Notes under the pieces: model-generated
Databases searched by the model: none
The model's input: only the letters and a program-made list of their open reading frames with translations
What the model was told of the DNA's origin: nothing
Shown: one piece after another, positions 25,334 through 34,065 of the stretch
How the letters are laid out: each line of letters starts with the position of its first letter
Position numbering within the stretch: position 1 is the stretch's first letter
Position numbers and translations under genes: made by a program
DNA from: CALJFL01 sp039964455
Lineage (GTDB): Bacteria > Pseudomonadota > Gammaproteobacteria > Pseudomonadales > Halieaceae
Direction of reading: 5' to 3'
Assembly (NCBI GenBank): GCA_039964455.1
Contig: JBDVXK010000012.1
Location: forward strand, 722,810 to 786,809
Length of the DNA stretch: 64,000 nucleotides

Positions 25334-26956
25334 ATGAACAGTGTTTACGATGCCTTCGTGGACAGCTGCGCGAACTATGCCAACAGGCCTTTCCTGCATA
25401 TTCCCGCGACGGCCACCACCAGCTACGCCAACGCGGCTGTTGAATACAGCTATGGCGAAGCTGCTGCACAGGTAGAAGCCTGCAGGGTACAGTATGCCCA
25501 GCAAGGCTACGGCAAGCCCATGCGGGTTGGCCTTTTGCTAGAGAATCGGGCCGAGTACTTTTTCCATTGGCTGGCGCTCAACAGCCTGGGCTGTAGCGTC
25601 ATTCCCCTGCACCCGGACATGCCCACTGCAGAGATGGGTTACTTCCTGGAATTTGGCGAGGCCGTGCTGGCCATCGCCCTGCCCGAAGCCGTTGACCGCC
25701 TGCAAACTGCCTGCGCCGAAATCTCACCACCACCGCCCGTGGTCGCCTGCGACGATCTCGCATCGCTGCCGGTCGCGCCCAGGCAAACCGGCGATACACT
25801 CATAGATCGCGGCACCGAGTGCGCATTGCTGTACACCTCCGGCAGTACGGGCAAGCCCAAGGGCTGCATTCTGGACAATGATTACTTCCTGTTCGCAGGC
25901 CACTGGTACAACACCATAGGCGGTCTGGTCGACGTTGAACCAGGCCAGGAAAGGCTGCTCACACCACTGCCCCTCAACCATATGAACGCCATGGCCTGTT
26001 CCACGATGGCCATGATTATGAGCGGCGGCTGTATTGTGCAACTGGATCGCTTCCACCCCAGCAGCTGGTGGCAAAGCGTTAGAGATTCGGGCGCCACCAT
26101 CGTTCACTACCTTGGCGTACTACCTGCCATGCTGCTGGAAATGCCCGCTGATCCGGCCCACGACTTTCGCGGCCAGGTGAAGTTTGGCTTTGGTGCGGGC
26201 GTCAACGTCAAGCATCATGCGGTATTCGAGGAGCGCTTTGGCTTTCCACTACTGGAAGCCTGGGCCATGACAGAGTCTGGTACCGGCGGCAGCATCATCG
26301 CCAATCGCGAGCCCCGTCATGTGGGCACCGCCTGCTTTGGAAGCCCGGAAAGCTGGCTGGAGTATCAGCTAGTCGATGAGAACAAGCAGGAAGTTCCGCG
26401 GGGCGCCCATGGTGAACTGCGCGTTCGCTCAAAGGGCGACGACCCCGGTGTGGGTTTCTTTTCCGGCTACCTGAACAACCCGGATGCAACCGCAGAAGCC
26501 TGGCAAGATGGCTGGCTGAATACTGGCGATGTTGTCTGCGAAAATGAAGATGGCAGTCTCAGCTTTGTAGACCGGCGCAAGAATGTGATTCGCCGCTCCG
26601 GAGAAAACATCTCTGCGCTGGAGGTTGAGGCGGTACTCAGCACAGCGCCGGCAGTCTCCGAGGTGATAGCCACCGCTGTGCCCGATGATATTCGTGGCGA
26701 CGAGGTCGCGGCCTGTATCGTGCTAAAGACCGGCGATGCGCCAGACGAAGCCCTGGCCGGCGCCATTGTCAGCCACGGACTGGCCAACCTGGCCTACTTC
26801 AAGTGCCCCGGTTACATCGTGTTCTGTGAGGAGCTACCGAAAACAGCCTCCAACAAACCCAGGCGCGCAGACGTCAAGACCCTGGCCCGTGAGCGCGTTG
26901 CCAGTGGTGACTGTTACGACACAACCCACCTCAAGAAACGGAGAAAGACGGGATGA
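25334..26956 (+). CDS. Acyl/aryl-CoA ligase (AMP-forming)
   Basis: Activates a carboxylic acid as the acyl-AMP and then the CoA thioester. Seen: 540 residues of the ANL superfamily. The P-loop is LLYTSGSTGKPKGC. WAMTESGTGG is the A5 acyl-pocket motif, WLNTGDVVCENEDGSLSF the A7 motif, and the hinge is VDRRKNVIRRSGENIS. The C-terminal catalytic Lys lies in ELPKTASNKPRR. ATG 25334 follows the ridA stop by four bases; ATG 25313, inside ridA, is another possible start and has a GGTG before it. Substrate by context: 2-aminobenzoate, or dioxindole-3-acetate as I propose. Confidence 0.9.
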   Translation: MNSVYDAFVDSCANYANRPFLHIPATATTSYANAAVEYSYGEAAAQVEACRVQYAQQGYGKPMRVGLLLENRAEYFFHWLALNSLGCSVIPLHPDMPTAEMGYFLEFGEAVLAIALPEAVDRLQTACAEISPPPPVVACDDLASLPVAPRQTGDTLIDRGTECALLYTSGSTGKPKGCILDNDYFLFAGHWYNTIGGLVDVEPGQERLLTPLPLNHMNAMACSTMAMIMSGGCIVQLDRFHPSSWWQSVRDSGATIVHYLGVLPAMLLEMPADPAHDFRGQVKFGFGAGVNVKHHAVFEERFGFPLLEAWAMTESGTGGSIIANREPRHVGTACFGSPESWLEYQLVDENKQEVPRGAHGELRVRSKGDDPGVGFFSGYLNNPDATAEAWQDGWLNTGDVVCENEDGSLSFVDRRKNVIRRSGENISALEVEAVLSTAPAVSEVIATAVPDDIRGDEVAACIVLKTGDAPDEALAGAIVSHGLANLAYFKCPGYIVFCEELPKTASNKPRRADVKTLARERVASGDCYDTTHLKKRRKTG

Positions 26957-28137
26957 GGAGCTACGAGGGCGTTGCCCTGTTGGCCCCGGTGAGCTTCGGC
27001 TACGCCCGCCAGAGTCCCCACACGGCACCCTGGTTTATCGGCAAGACGCTCAAGCTCATGCTGCAGCAGTCAGGCCTGAGCAAGGACGACATAGACGGTT
27101 TCGCCGTATCCAGTTTTTCCCTGGGAGCCGATTCGGTTATCCCGCTGACCCAGCACTACCAGATCTCGCCACGCTGGGTGGAGCAACTACCCTACGGTGG
27201 CGCCTCCGGCGTGATCGCTCTGCGCCGCGCCGCCCGTGCCATTCAGGCAGGAGACGCCAGCGTCATTGCCTGTATAGGCGGTGACGGTGCCGCCCACCGC
27301 TCATTCGAACGCACGGCCGGCGAGTTCAGCAGTTTTACTATCGACTCGTCCTTCCCCTATGGCGCTGGCGGACCCAATGCCGCCTTCGCCATGATCACCA
27401 AAAACTATATGGAGCGTTACGGCGCGACCCGGGAAGACTTTGCTCGTATTGCCGTTGACCAGCGCTACAACGCCAACCACTACGAGCAGGCTTTACTGGG
27501 TCACAAAACATTATCGGTAGAGCAGTATCTGGCAGCCAGGCCGATTGCCGGACCTGTTCACCTGTTCGACTGCGTGATGCCCTGCGCCGGTGGCGAAGGC
27601 TTTCTGGTCATGGATGAAGAACGCGCGCGCAGCACCGGCCTGCCCTACTGCCTGATCAGTGCCGCCGACGAGTTGCACAACGCCCACCGCGACGACCCGG
27701 TGCAGGAACGCGGCGGCTGGACTGAATACGCCAATGACCTGTATCAACGCGCCGGTCTGGGCCCGGATGATATAAACCTTGTACAAACCTATGACGACTA
27801 CCCGGTAATCAGCATGATGCAACTGGAAGATCTGGGCTTTTGCGCCAAAGGCGAAGGTGCTGCGTTTGTCCAGGCAACCGATATGCGCTTCGATGGCAGC
27901 GGTCCCCAGTCCCGCAAGTTGCCGCACAATACCAATGGCGGCCAACTATCGGTGGGACAAGCCGGCTCAGCGGCTGGCTACCTGGGCGTCACCGAAACCC
28001 TGCGCCAACTCACCCAAAGCGCTGCAGACAATCAGGTCGCCAATGCCCGTCATGCGATGGTTAGCGGCTTTGGCATGGTCAACTACGACCGCGGCCTATG
28101 CTCCGCGGCCGCCATACTCTCTGGGGGTAACGCATGA
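26953..28137 (+). CDS. Thiolase-like protein without catalytic Cys, Ltp2-like
   Basis: Seen: 394 residues of the thiolase fold, SCP-x/Ltp group. The position of the nucleophilic Cys is YGGASG at 81-86, so Cys is absent. The His-containing GHP loop is replaced by NTNGGQLSVGQAGSAAG near 326. The Tyr-rich TYDDYPVISMMQLEDLGFC near 279 is kept. Known: Ltp2-type Cys-less thiolases with a DUF35 partner perform retro-aldol cleavage of 3-hydroxyacyl-CoAs in steroid degradation, using tyrosines. It overlaps the DUF35 gene downstream by four bases and the ligase upstream by four bases. Inference: it cleaves a tertiary 3-hydroxyacyl-CoA to a ketone plus acetyl-CoA. A structural or transferase role cannot be excluded. 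Confidence 0.85.
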   Translation: MRSYEGVALLAPVSFGYARQSPHTAPWFIGKTLKLMLQQSGLSKDDIDGFAVSSFSLGADSVIPLTQHYQISPRWVEQLPYGGASGVIALRRAARAIQAGDASVIACIGGDGAAHRSFERTAGEFSSFTIDSSFPYGAGGPNAAFAMITKNYMERYGATREDFARIAVDQRYNANHYEQALLGHKTLSVEQYLAARPIAGPVHLFDCVMPCAGGEGFLVMDEERARSTGLPYCLISAADELHNAHRDDPVQERGGWTEYANDLYQRAGLGPDDINLVQTYDDYPVISMMQLEDLGFCAKGEGAAFVQATDMRFDGSGPQSRKLPHNTNGGQLSVGQAGSAAGYLGVTETLRQLTQSAADNQVANARHAMVSGFGMVNYDRGLCSAAAILSGGNA

Positions 28138-28700
28138 CCACCTCCAGCAAAATGCAAAGCCGGATGAAACTCAATCGGCCGTCGGTTCGAAACAAAACGC
28201 GCCCGCCAAAGCAGCGCACCCCCTTGGGCGAAACCTTTACCGCCGCCAACCTGCCCGCGGCACTGAGCCTGCAACACTGTGGCGATTGCGGCCAGGTGCA
28301 GTACCCGCCAAGAGAACTGTGCCACGCCTGCCTGGGAGACCTGGTCTGGCGGGAGACATCAGGCAGCGGTGTTGTCAGCAGTCGCGTCGACCTGCATCAC
28401 AGCCTGTGGGAGTTTTTCAAGCGGCACACCGCGCAACAACCCTGGCCCATCGCCAGCATCAAGCTGGACTGCGGGCCAACGGTTCTGGCCCACGTGGACC
28501 TGGACAGCTTTGGCGCCGCCGGTGCCAATGATGTTGCAGCAGGCACGCCGGTACAGGTCTTCAGCCACAGCGACTGCTCGCAACAGGCTATTCTGATTAT
28601 GGTGGCGGCCAGCGAACCCATCGCAACAGCTGACCGACGCCATGCGATCGCCGATAGACTGGGCTTGCTGGAGCCAGCCCTTAAACCCGGAGGAATCTGA
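28134..28700 (+). CDS. Zn-ribbon/OB-fold DUF35 protein
   Basis: Seen: 188 residues; a basic leader, then a zinc ribbon with Cys49, Cys52, Cys63 and Cys66 (HCGDCG and CHACLG), then an OB-fold region with SGVVSSRVDLHHSLWEFF and VLAHVDLDSFG. Known: DUF35 proteins such as ChsH2 form heteromers with thiolase-like aldolases or transferases and bind the CoA moiety. The ATGA overlap with the thiolase-like gene indicates equal production. I infer an obligate partner for that enzyme. The leader of about 30 residues is longer than usual; a later start such as Met11 is possible. Confidence 0.88.
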   Translation: MTTSSKMQSRMKLNRPSVRNKTRPPKQRTPLGETFTAANLPAALSLQHCGDCGQVQYPPRELCHACLGDLVWRETSGSGVVSSRVDLHHSLWEFFKRHTAQQPWPIASIKLDCGPTVLAHVDLDSFGAAGANDVAAGTPVQVFSHSDCSQQAILIMVAASEPIATADRRHAIADRLGLLEPALKPGGI

Positions 28701-28701
28701 T

Positions 28702-29436
28702 ATGCCATCCGCCCACGACACCATCGTAGTTACCGGGGGCAGCACCGGCATAGGCAGCGCCATTTGCCGGGACTTGCTGGACCAGGGCTACCAGGTGATT
28801 AATCTCGCCCGCCGGCCCGCTGAGTTCAGTGATGAGCGCCTGCACAATATCGAGCTGGACCTCAGCGACCGGGAGGCCACGGCTGCTGTTGCTGCGGATT
28901 TAGCCCAACGCTACAAGGTCACCGGCTTTGTGCATAACGCCGGCCTGATCCGCTCGAACCTGCTTGATGATGTTGAGCTGGAGGATTTTGATTATCTGGC
29001 CCAGGTGCACATTGGCGCTGCCATTACGCTCAGCCAGGCCTTTCTGCCGGGCATGAAGCAGGCAAACTTCGGCCGCATCATACTGATTACCTCGCGCGCA
29101 GCGCTTGGTTTGCAGACCAGAACCAGTTACTCGGCGACCAAGTCCGGCATGATGGGCATGGCACGCACCTGGGCGCTGGAACTGGGCGAATTCGGCATTA
29201 CCGTTAATACGGTTGCGCCAGGGCCTATCGCGGCTACCGAGATGTTCCATAACGTAATCCCGGAGGGCGACCCCAAACTGGACGCCATGGCGGCCAGCAT
29301 CCCGGTGCGACGGCTTGGCCTGCCCGGCGATGTGTCTAGGGCCGTGTGTTTTTTGAATGATCCCGATAACAGCTTCATCACCGGACAAACCCTGATGGTT
29401 TGCGGTGGCGCCAGCCTGGGATCGCTGGCCCTGTAA
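28702..29436 (+). CDS. SDR oxidoreductase
   Basis: Seen: 244 residues; Rossmann motif VTGGSTGIGSAIC near residue 11, HNAGLIR for the NAG motif, catalytic Ser in ITSRAALG and Tyr-x3-Lys in TSYSATKSGMMG. GGAGGA lies eight bases before ATG 28702. It separates the DUF35 gene from the Rieske pair, within one operon. Known: an SDR accompanies the Rieske oxygenase in auxin-degradation loci such as iac. It may oxidise the hydroxylated indole or a diol intermediate. Exact step unknown. Confidence 0.9.
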   Translation: MPSAHDTIVVTGGSTGIGSAICRDLLDQGYQVINLARRPAEFSDERLHNIELDLSDREATAAVAADLAQRYKVTGFVHNAGLIRSNLLDDVELEDFDYLAQVHIGAAITLSQAFLPGMKQANFGRIILITSRAALGLQTRTSYSATKSGMMGMARTWALELGEFGITVNTVAPGPIAATEMFHNVIPEGDPKLDAMAASIPVRRLGLPGDVSRAVCFLNDPDNSFITGQTLMVCGGASLGSLAL

Positions 29437-29457
29437 TCTTTGCGGAGGAATACCGTC

Positions 29458-30780
29458 ATGACCAAAGCGATCAGCGAAGAAGAAATTTCAGCACTGGTGG
29501 AACCCACCCGGGTGCACAAGCGCGCCTATATCGACCCGGACATTTTCGAATTGGAAATGGAGCGCATCTGGGGGCAGGCATGGATTTTTATTGGTCACGA
29601 ATCGCAGGTACCCAAGGCCGGCGACTACTTCACCACCAACATCAACCACAAAGTGCCGGTGGTGATGGTGCGAGACAAGTCTGGAGAGGTGCACGTACTG
29701 CACAACCGCTGCGGCCATAAGGGCGCGAAGCTGGTAGAGAAACGACAAGGGAATGCGCGCGGCGCCTTTCGCTGTGCTTACCATGGCTGGACCTTCCGCC
29801 ACGACGGAGGCCTGATAAAGATACCGGCCGAGGAAGGTTACGAGAATACCGGCCTGGATCTGAATGACCCCTGCAATAGCATGCAGCCACTGGCGCAGGT
29901 GGAGAGCTACCGCGGCTTCGTATTCGCTACCCTGTCGAGCAAAATCAGCGACCTTAAATCCTGGCTGGGTGGTTCCATAGAGTGTTTCGATAATCTTTGT
30001 GACCGGGCGCCCGAGGGGGAAGTAGAAGTAGCGGGTGGTGTGCTGCGTTACGAGCACGACTGCAACTGGAAGTATATTCTGGAAAACCTGAACGACACCA
30101 TGCACCCCATGGTGGTGCACCAGTCTGTCGTGCAGGCCGCTGAAGAGTACATCAGCACCTTGCCGGAGTCGGCGAGCTCGCAGCGAGCTGAGGCCGAAAT
30201 CATTCCGCCCTTCGGCGCCTCTTATGAGAACTTCGAGGCAACCGGTATCACCGGGTTCCGCTTTGGCCACCACTATGACGGCGGTAAAACCAGCATCCAT
30301 GCCGATTACACCGTGATGCCTGCGTATCACGAGGCGATGGTAAAAGCCTACGGTGAAGAGCGTACCAGGGAGATCTACTCCTTTAACACCCACAACACCT
30401 GCTACTACCCCTCGCTAACCATCAAGACTGCGATACAGAATATCCGGGTGATCAGGCCCGTGTCGGTGAATAAATTTGTTGTGGAGAGCTGGTCCTTCCG
30501 TCTCAAGGGTGCACCGGACGAAATGCTACAGCGCACAATTCTCTACTCGCGGCTGATCAACTCATCCGCCGGCATGGTGGGCCCGGACGATCTTGAGGTT
30601 TACCGGCGCGTGCAGGAGGGCCTGGAGTCTGATGCGACCCAGTGGGTAGAAATGCACAGACAGTTTGGCCGGGATGAAGACAAGGGCGATCGCGTCGTCG
30701 GTGGCGGTCTAAGTGACCTGGATATGCGCACACAGTATGGCGCGTGGCGTGAGTACATGACCAGCGAGGTGGACGCATGA
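29458..30780 (+). CDS. Rieske ring-hydroxylating oxygenase, alpha subunit
   Basis: Catalytic oxygenase subunit. Seen: 440 residues. The Rieske [2Fe-2S] ligands are Cys85, His87, Cys106 and His109 (NRCGHKGA and RCAYHGW). The mononuclear iron region is ENLNDTMHPMVVH, with His216 and His221 and the bridging Asp213. GGAGGA precedes ATG 29458. Its beta subunit follows with a four-base overlap. Known: two-subunit Rieske oxygenases start indole-3-acetate breakdown in iad/iac-type loci, giving dioxindole-3-acetate. No ferredoxin or reductase is in the operon, so electrons must come from elsewhere. Substrate assignment is inference. Confidence 0.93.
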   Translation: MTKAISEEEISALVEPTRVHKRAYIDPDIFELEMERIWGQAWIFIGHESQVPKAGDYFTTNINHKVPVVMVRDKSGEVHVLHNRCGHKGAKLVEKRQGNARGAFRCAYHGWTFRHDGGLIKIPAEEGYENTGLDLNDPCNSMQPLAQVESYRGFVFATLSSKISDLKSWLGGSIECFDNLCDRAPEGEVEVAGGVLRYEHDCNWKYILENLNDTMHPMVVHQSVVQAAEEYISTLPESASSQRAEAEIIPPFGASYENFEATGITGFRFGHHYDGGKTSIHADYTVMPAYHEAMVKAYGEERTREIYSFNTHNTCYYPSLTIKTAIQNIRVIRPVSVNKFVVESWSFRLKGAPDEMLQRTILYSRLINSSAGMVGPDDLEVYRRVQEGLESDATQWVEMHRQFGRDEDKGDRVVGGGLSDLDMRTQYGAWREYMTSEVDA

Positions 30781-31256
30781 GTAATCTGGACATGCGCGCG
30801 GTGGAGGACTTTCTCTATCAGGAGGCTGCGGTACTGGATCGACCGGATCTGGATGCCTGGCTGGCACTGTATACCGCAGACGGCACCTACTGGTTACCCG
30901 CGATGGAAGACCAGCCGGACTGGCTGAATCATCAATCACATATGTTTGATGACCGGGTGATGATGGAAATTCGTCGGCGTAATTTTGTTCACCCCCGCGC
31001 TGCCTCCAAGGATTCACAGGTACGGTGTTCACACCTTATCGGCAATATTCGTGAGCAGGGTAAAACCGACGACGGAGATCACATCATCAGCTCCAACTTC
31101 CAGGTGGTTATGTGGTACCGCGACGAGCAACGACTATTTGCTGGAACCTATGAGCACCACCTGCAAACGGAAGGCGACAGTTTTCTTATACGACACAAAA
31201 AGGTGATGTTGATAAACCCCGAGGCACCACAGAAAACCATGGTCATCTACCTGTAA
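30777..31256 (+). CDS. Rieske oxygenase, beta subunit
   Basis: Structural small subunit, 159 residues, of the SnoaL-like fold. Seen: VEDFLYQEAAVLDRPDLDAW near residue 7, LALYTADGTYWLPA, and a C-terminal FLIRHKKVMLINPEAPQKT, typical of beta subunits. It starts in the ATGA overlap with the alpha gene. It is the last gene of the operon and its final 14 bases overlap the convergent transporter gene, leaving no room for a separate terminator. Confidence 0.92.
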   Translation: MSNLDMRAVEDFLYQEAAVLDRPDLDAWLALYTADGTYWLPAMEDQPDWLNHQSHMFDDRVMMEIRRRNFVHPRAASKDSQVRCSHLIGNIREQGKTDDGDHIISSNFQVVMWYRDEQRLFAGTYEHHLQTEGDSFLIRHKKVMLINPEAPQKTMVIYL

Positions 31257-32169
31257 TATCCGAGTAAGACAGCGGAATATTTTTATTCAGGTGGCGGTGC
31301 ATATAGATCTGGCCAAAGCCGACTAACAGCGCCGCACCCCCATAAATCAAAACCGTGAACAGCACATTGTCACCCACCGGGTCGGCGGTTCCCGCGAGCG
31401 CGGGAAACAACGACGCCTTGATCAGCAGGCCCAGGTTGCCATTGCGCACCGTAACCTCAATATTAATGGCGGTATTGTCCGGCCGGCGCACGCGCGCCAG
31501 CCACGGGATAAGCCAGGACATGGTTGCCAGGAAAAACAGAAACAACAACACCACGCCAAGGTTATAGAGACCAAACTTCTCCAGATCAACGCGGCCGGAG
31601 CCCGTTGCACCAATCACAATTAGCAGGATGATAAATAGCGAAGACCGAATACAAACCTTGGAGACACCCGGCGCGAACGCCGGCAGGAAAACCAGGAAAA
31701 TCATACCCAGAGTCAGCGGCAGCAAAAGTATCAGAGCTATCTCAAGCGCCACCTGGCCAGCGGGCATAGAGAATTCCGCGGGAATATATTGCTCGATCAG
31801 TAAACCCAGCACGATCGGTGTCGTAACCAGGCAGGCGACAGTCGTGACCCCGGTCAGCGCGATGGAGAGCGCCACGTGACCACGCCCGAGAAAGGTAAAG
31901 ACATTGGACATGGTGCCACCGGGAATCGCGGCACAAAGCGCCAGCCCTATAGCCACCCCGGGATCCAGGGGGAACACCGTTAAAAACAGCAGTGCCAACA
32001 ACGGCACACCGGCAATCTGCAGCACGGTGCCAACCGTGATAGGCCAGGGGTTGCGAACAACTGCGGCAAAGTCCCGCACCCGCAAGGTAGCGCCCATACC
32101 AAACATGGCCAGCGCCAACTGCGCGGCTGCAAACCAGTATTCATACTGAATGTAAAAATCGAACATCAT
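31243..32169 (-). CDS. Bile acid:sodium symporter-family transporter
   Basis: Seen: 308 residues, about nine or ten membrane segments, with the family motif ALCAAIPGGTMSNVFTF in the crossover region and GATGSG in a later segment. Known: this BASS fold transports organic anions with sodium, and plant PIN auxin carriers have a related fold. It is convergent with, and overlaps by 14 bases, the Rieske operon. It could therefore import the aromatic acid degraded by that operon. Direction and substrate are inference. Confidence 0.82.
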   Translation of the reverse strand: MMFDFYIQYEYWFAAAQLALAMFGMGATLRVRDFAAVVRNPWPITVGTVLQIAGVPLLALLFLTVFPLDPGVAIGLALCAAIPGGTMSNVFTFLGRGHVALSIALTGVTTVACLVTTPIVLGLLIEQYIPAEFSMPAGQVALEIALILLLPLTLGMIFLVFLPAFAPGVSKVCIRSSLFIILLIVIGATGSGRVDLEKFGLYNLGVVLLFLFFLATMSWLIPWLARVRRPDNTAINIEVTVRNGNLGLLIKASLFPALAGTADPVGDNVLFTVLIYGGAALLVGFGQIYMHRHLNKNIPLSYSDITGR

Positions 32170-32302
32170 CGCCCCACTGGCGTTTGTCGTGCCACATTGT
32201 CGCCCAAAGCCATGTCGACTGTCGCCCCGGGCAATGTCTGCAGGAAGGGTGCAAGGCTAAGATAGTCCCACGCTAACAGCAACGGTATGGGAGTTTTATC
32301 AC

Positions 32303-32599
32303 ATGATTAATCGATTCAAGAACAAACTGCGTCTGTCGGGTCTGGAAGATGTTTTACAGCGCGAACTACAGATACCGCGAAGCACCAGCGCCTGGCTTAG
32401 TCGCCTGGCATACGATCTGGCGCAGCAAAATGGCCACAACCTGCTGGGCGCATCCAGCGATGTAATTACCAGCCAGGTTTTCTGGCAGCTGGAGCGCGCC
32501 GGCTACTCCGATCTTCTCGACGATCTGGCCGCAAACTACTACATGGCGAACGTAGAACTGCAGCGTTACCGGTCAGGCCGGGGGCAGCAGGCCGCCTGA
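32303..32599 (+). CDS. Small protein of unknown function
   Basis: Seen: 98 residues, start MINRFKNKLRLSGLEDVLQR, mainly helical, no signal peptide, no membrane segment and no motif I recognise. GGGAG lies about 12 bases before ATG 32303. It stands alone between the transporter (divergent) and a convergent reductase. No function is offered. Confidence 0.6.
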   Translation: MINRFKNKLRLSGLEDVLQRELQIPRSTSAWLSRLAYDLAQQNGHNLLGASSDVITSQVFWQLERAGYSDLLDDLAANYYMANVELQRYRSGRGQQAA

Positions 32600-32623
32600 C
32601 AGGACTTGATTAACGCCTGTCAG
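32596..32623. terminator. Hairpin between convergent genes
   Basis: CTGACAGG, a 12-base loop, then CCTGTCAG: a perfect eight-base stem that spans the stops of the small gene and the convergent reductase. There is no T-tract. It may reduce read-through in both directions. Confidence 0.4.
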
Positions 32624-33896
32624 CCAGTAGTTCTTTCTGCAGGCCCATAATCTTTCGGGTTGCCGCAAACACCGACAGGTCAGGCGCCGCCTGGCCTGTC
32701 TTACCCAGCACATCCAGCTGCGCGTAGTACCAGAATGTTACGGCGAAGCCGGCTACCGAGCGCAGGGCTTTTATACCTTCCAGGAAGGACAACCAGCGCG
32801 GAAACAGCGATAGCTGTTGCTCGTATCGGGGCAGCTCTGCCAGGCCCTGTAGCAGGCAATTAGGCGCGTCGGTCATCACGCACATGGGGCGGCCAAGACC
32901 AATCAGGTCGGCACCACCTCCCTCCACAGCTTGCTCCATCGCCGCCAGCCGGCGGAAGCCGCCCGTTACCATCAGCGGAATAGATACCTTGTCCTGCATC
33001 GCCAGTGCAAAGTCCACGAAGTAGGCCTCACGCATCATGGTCGACTCTGCCACGTTCTGTTTTTCCTCTTCCTCTACGCCCGCAAGACCCATTAGTTTAG
33101 GCTGCTCGTAGGTACCCCCTGAAATCTCGATCAGGTCTACGGAGGCCTCCTCCAACCAGGCGGCAACCTGCAGGCTGTCTTCAAAAGCAAACCCGCCTTT
33201 CTGGAAGTCGGCGCTATTGAGCTTCACCGCTACCGGGAAGTCGGGGCCTACCGCAGCACGCACCTGGGCAACAATTTCCAACAAGGCCCGGGCCCTGTTG
33301 ACCAGTTCGCCACCGTACTGGTCGGTGCGCTGATTAGTGCGCGGGCTGAGAAACTCGGACAGCAAGTAACCGTGTGCCGCGTGAATCTGTACCCCGGTAA
33401 ATCCAGCCTCTTTCACGGCGGCTGCGCAGATCCCAAAGCGTCGCACTATCTCTTCTATTTCGGGAACGGTAAGCGCAACAGGCTCCCCGAATTGCCCGCC
33501 GGGAAGACCAACCTTTACCGCTGATGGCGCTTTCGGATGAGGGTTAACATTGGACTGGGTTTGACGACCGGCATGGCTGATCTGCGCCCAAAAGTGGTTG
33601 CCGTTGCGAGTGGCGGCCTTCGCCCAGCTCGCCAGGGCGCTGCGCATCGCCTCATCAGGCTCGCGATCAACAACCACATTGCCAGGTCGCTCCAGATGAT
33701 CCGCATCCACCTGAATGTTACCCGACAACAACATGCCAGAGCCGCCATCGCTCCACATACCGTACAGGCGCTCCAGCGCCTCGGTGGGCACGCCATCGGG
33801 CGTCGCCAGGCCTTCGGTCATGGCCGCCTTGGCCAACCGGTTCGGCAATACAGCGCCGCAGGGAAGAGTCAGTGTTTGCGCCAGTATAGTGTCCAT
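32610..33896 (-). CDS. Old-yellow-enzyme family reductase, second
   Basis: Seen: 428 residues with an FMN TIM barrel; LPNRLAKAAMTEGLA at the start, FWAQISHAGRQTQ, VQIHAAHGYLLSEFLSP and RTDQYGGELVNRARALLE. A long C-terminal helix region (ALRSVAGFAVTFWYYAQLDV) follows the barrel and is atypical of short OYEs. AGGA lies six bases before ATG 33896. It lies outside the MarR operator set; no ATTTTA-N4-TAAAAT repeat precedes it. Substrate unknown. It diverges from the solute-binding protein gene. Confidence 0.85.
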   Translation of the reverse strand: MDTILAQTLTLPCGAVLPNRLAKAAMTEGLATPDGVPTEALERLYGMWSDGGSGMLLSGNIQVDADHLERPGNVVVDREPDEAMRSALASWAKAATRNGNHFWAQISHAGRQTQSNVNPHPKAPSAVKVGLPGGQFGEPVALTVPEIEEIVRRFGICAAAVKEAGFTGVQIHAAHGYLLSEFLSPRTNQRTDQYGGELVNRARALLEIVAQVRAAVGPDFPVAVKLNSADFQKGGFAFEDSLQVAAWLEEASVDLIEISGGTYEQPKLMGLAGVEEEEKQNVAESTMMREAYFVDFALAMQDKVSIPLMVTGGFRRLAAMEQAVEGGGADLIGLGRPMCVMTDAPNCLLQGLAELPRYEQQLSLFPRWLSFLEGIKALRSVAGFAVTFWYYAQLDVLGKTGQAAPDLSVFAATRKIMGLQKELLADRR

Positions 33897-34065
33897 ATCG
33901 ATCCTGTTTACGGGTTGCCAAGCGGTGTTCGCGACTCTTGTCGGTCACGGCACCACGATTAATCACGGCCTTAAATTCAGCTTTAACTCTGGCACTGCCT
34001 GAGCCGGGAGCGTTACTATACCTGCCTTCGACCGAGACTGAAAAATACATACGAGGGTTTAGCAC

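Noticed and set aside
26953..28137. Ordinary acetyl-CoA acetyltransferase reading of this gene
   Set aside because: The catalytic Cys and the GHP histidine are both missing, and a DUF35 partner overlaps it.
29488..30393. Minus-strand open frame of 301 codons
   Set aside because: Antisense to the Rieske alpha subunit, whose metal ligands are all present; no recognisable domain on the other strand.
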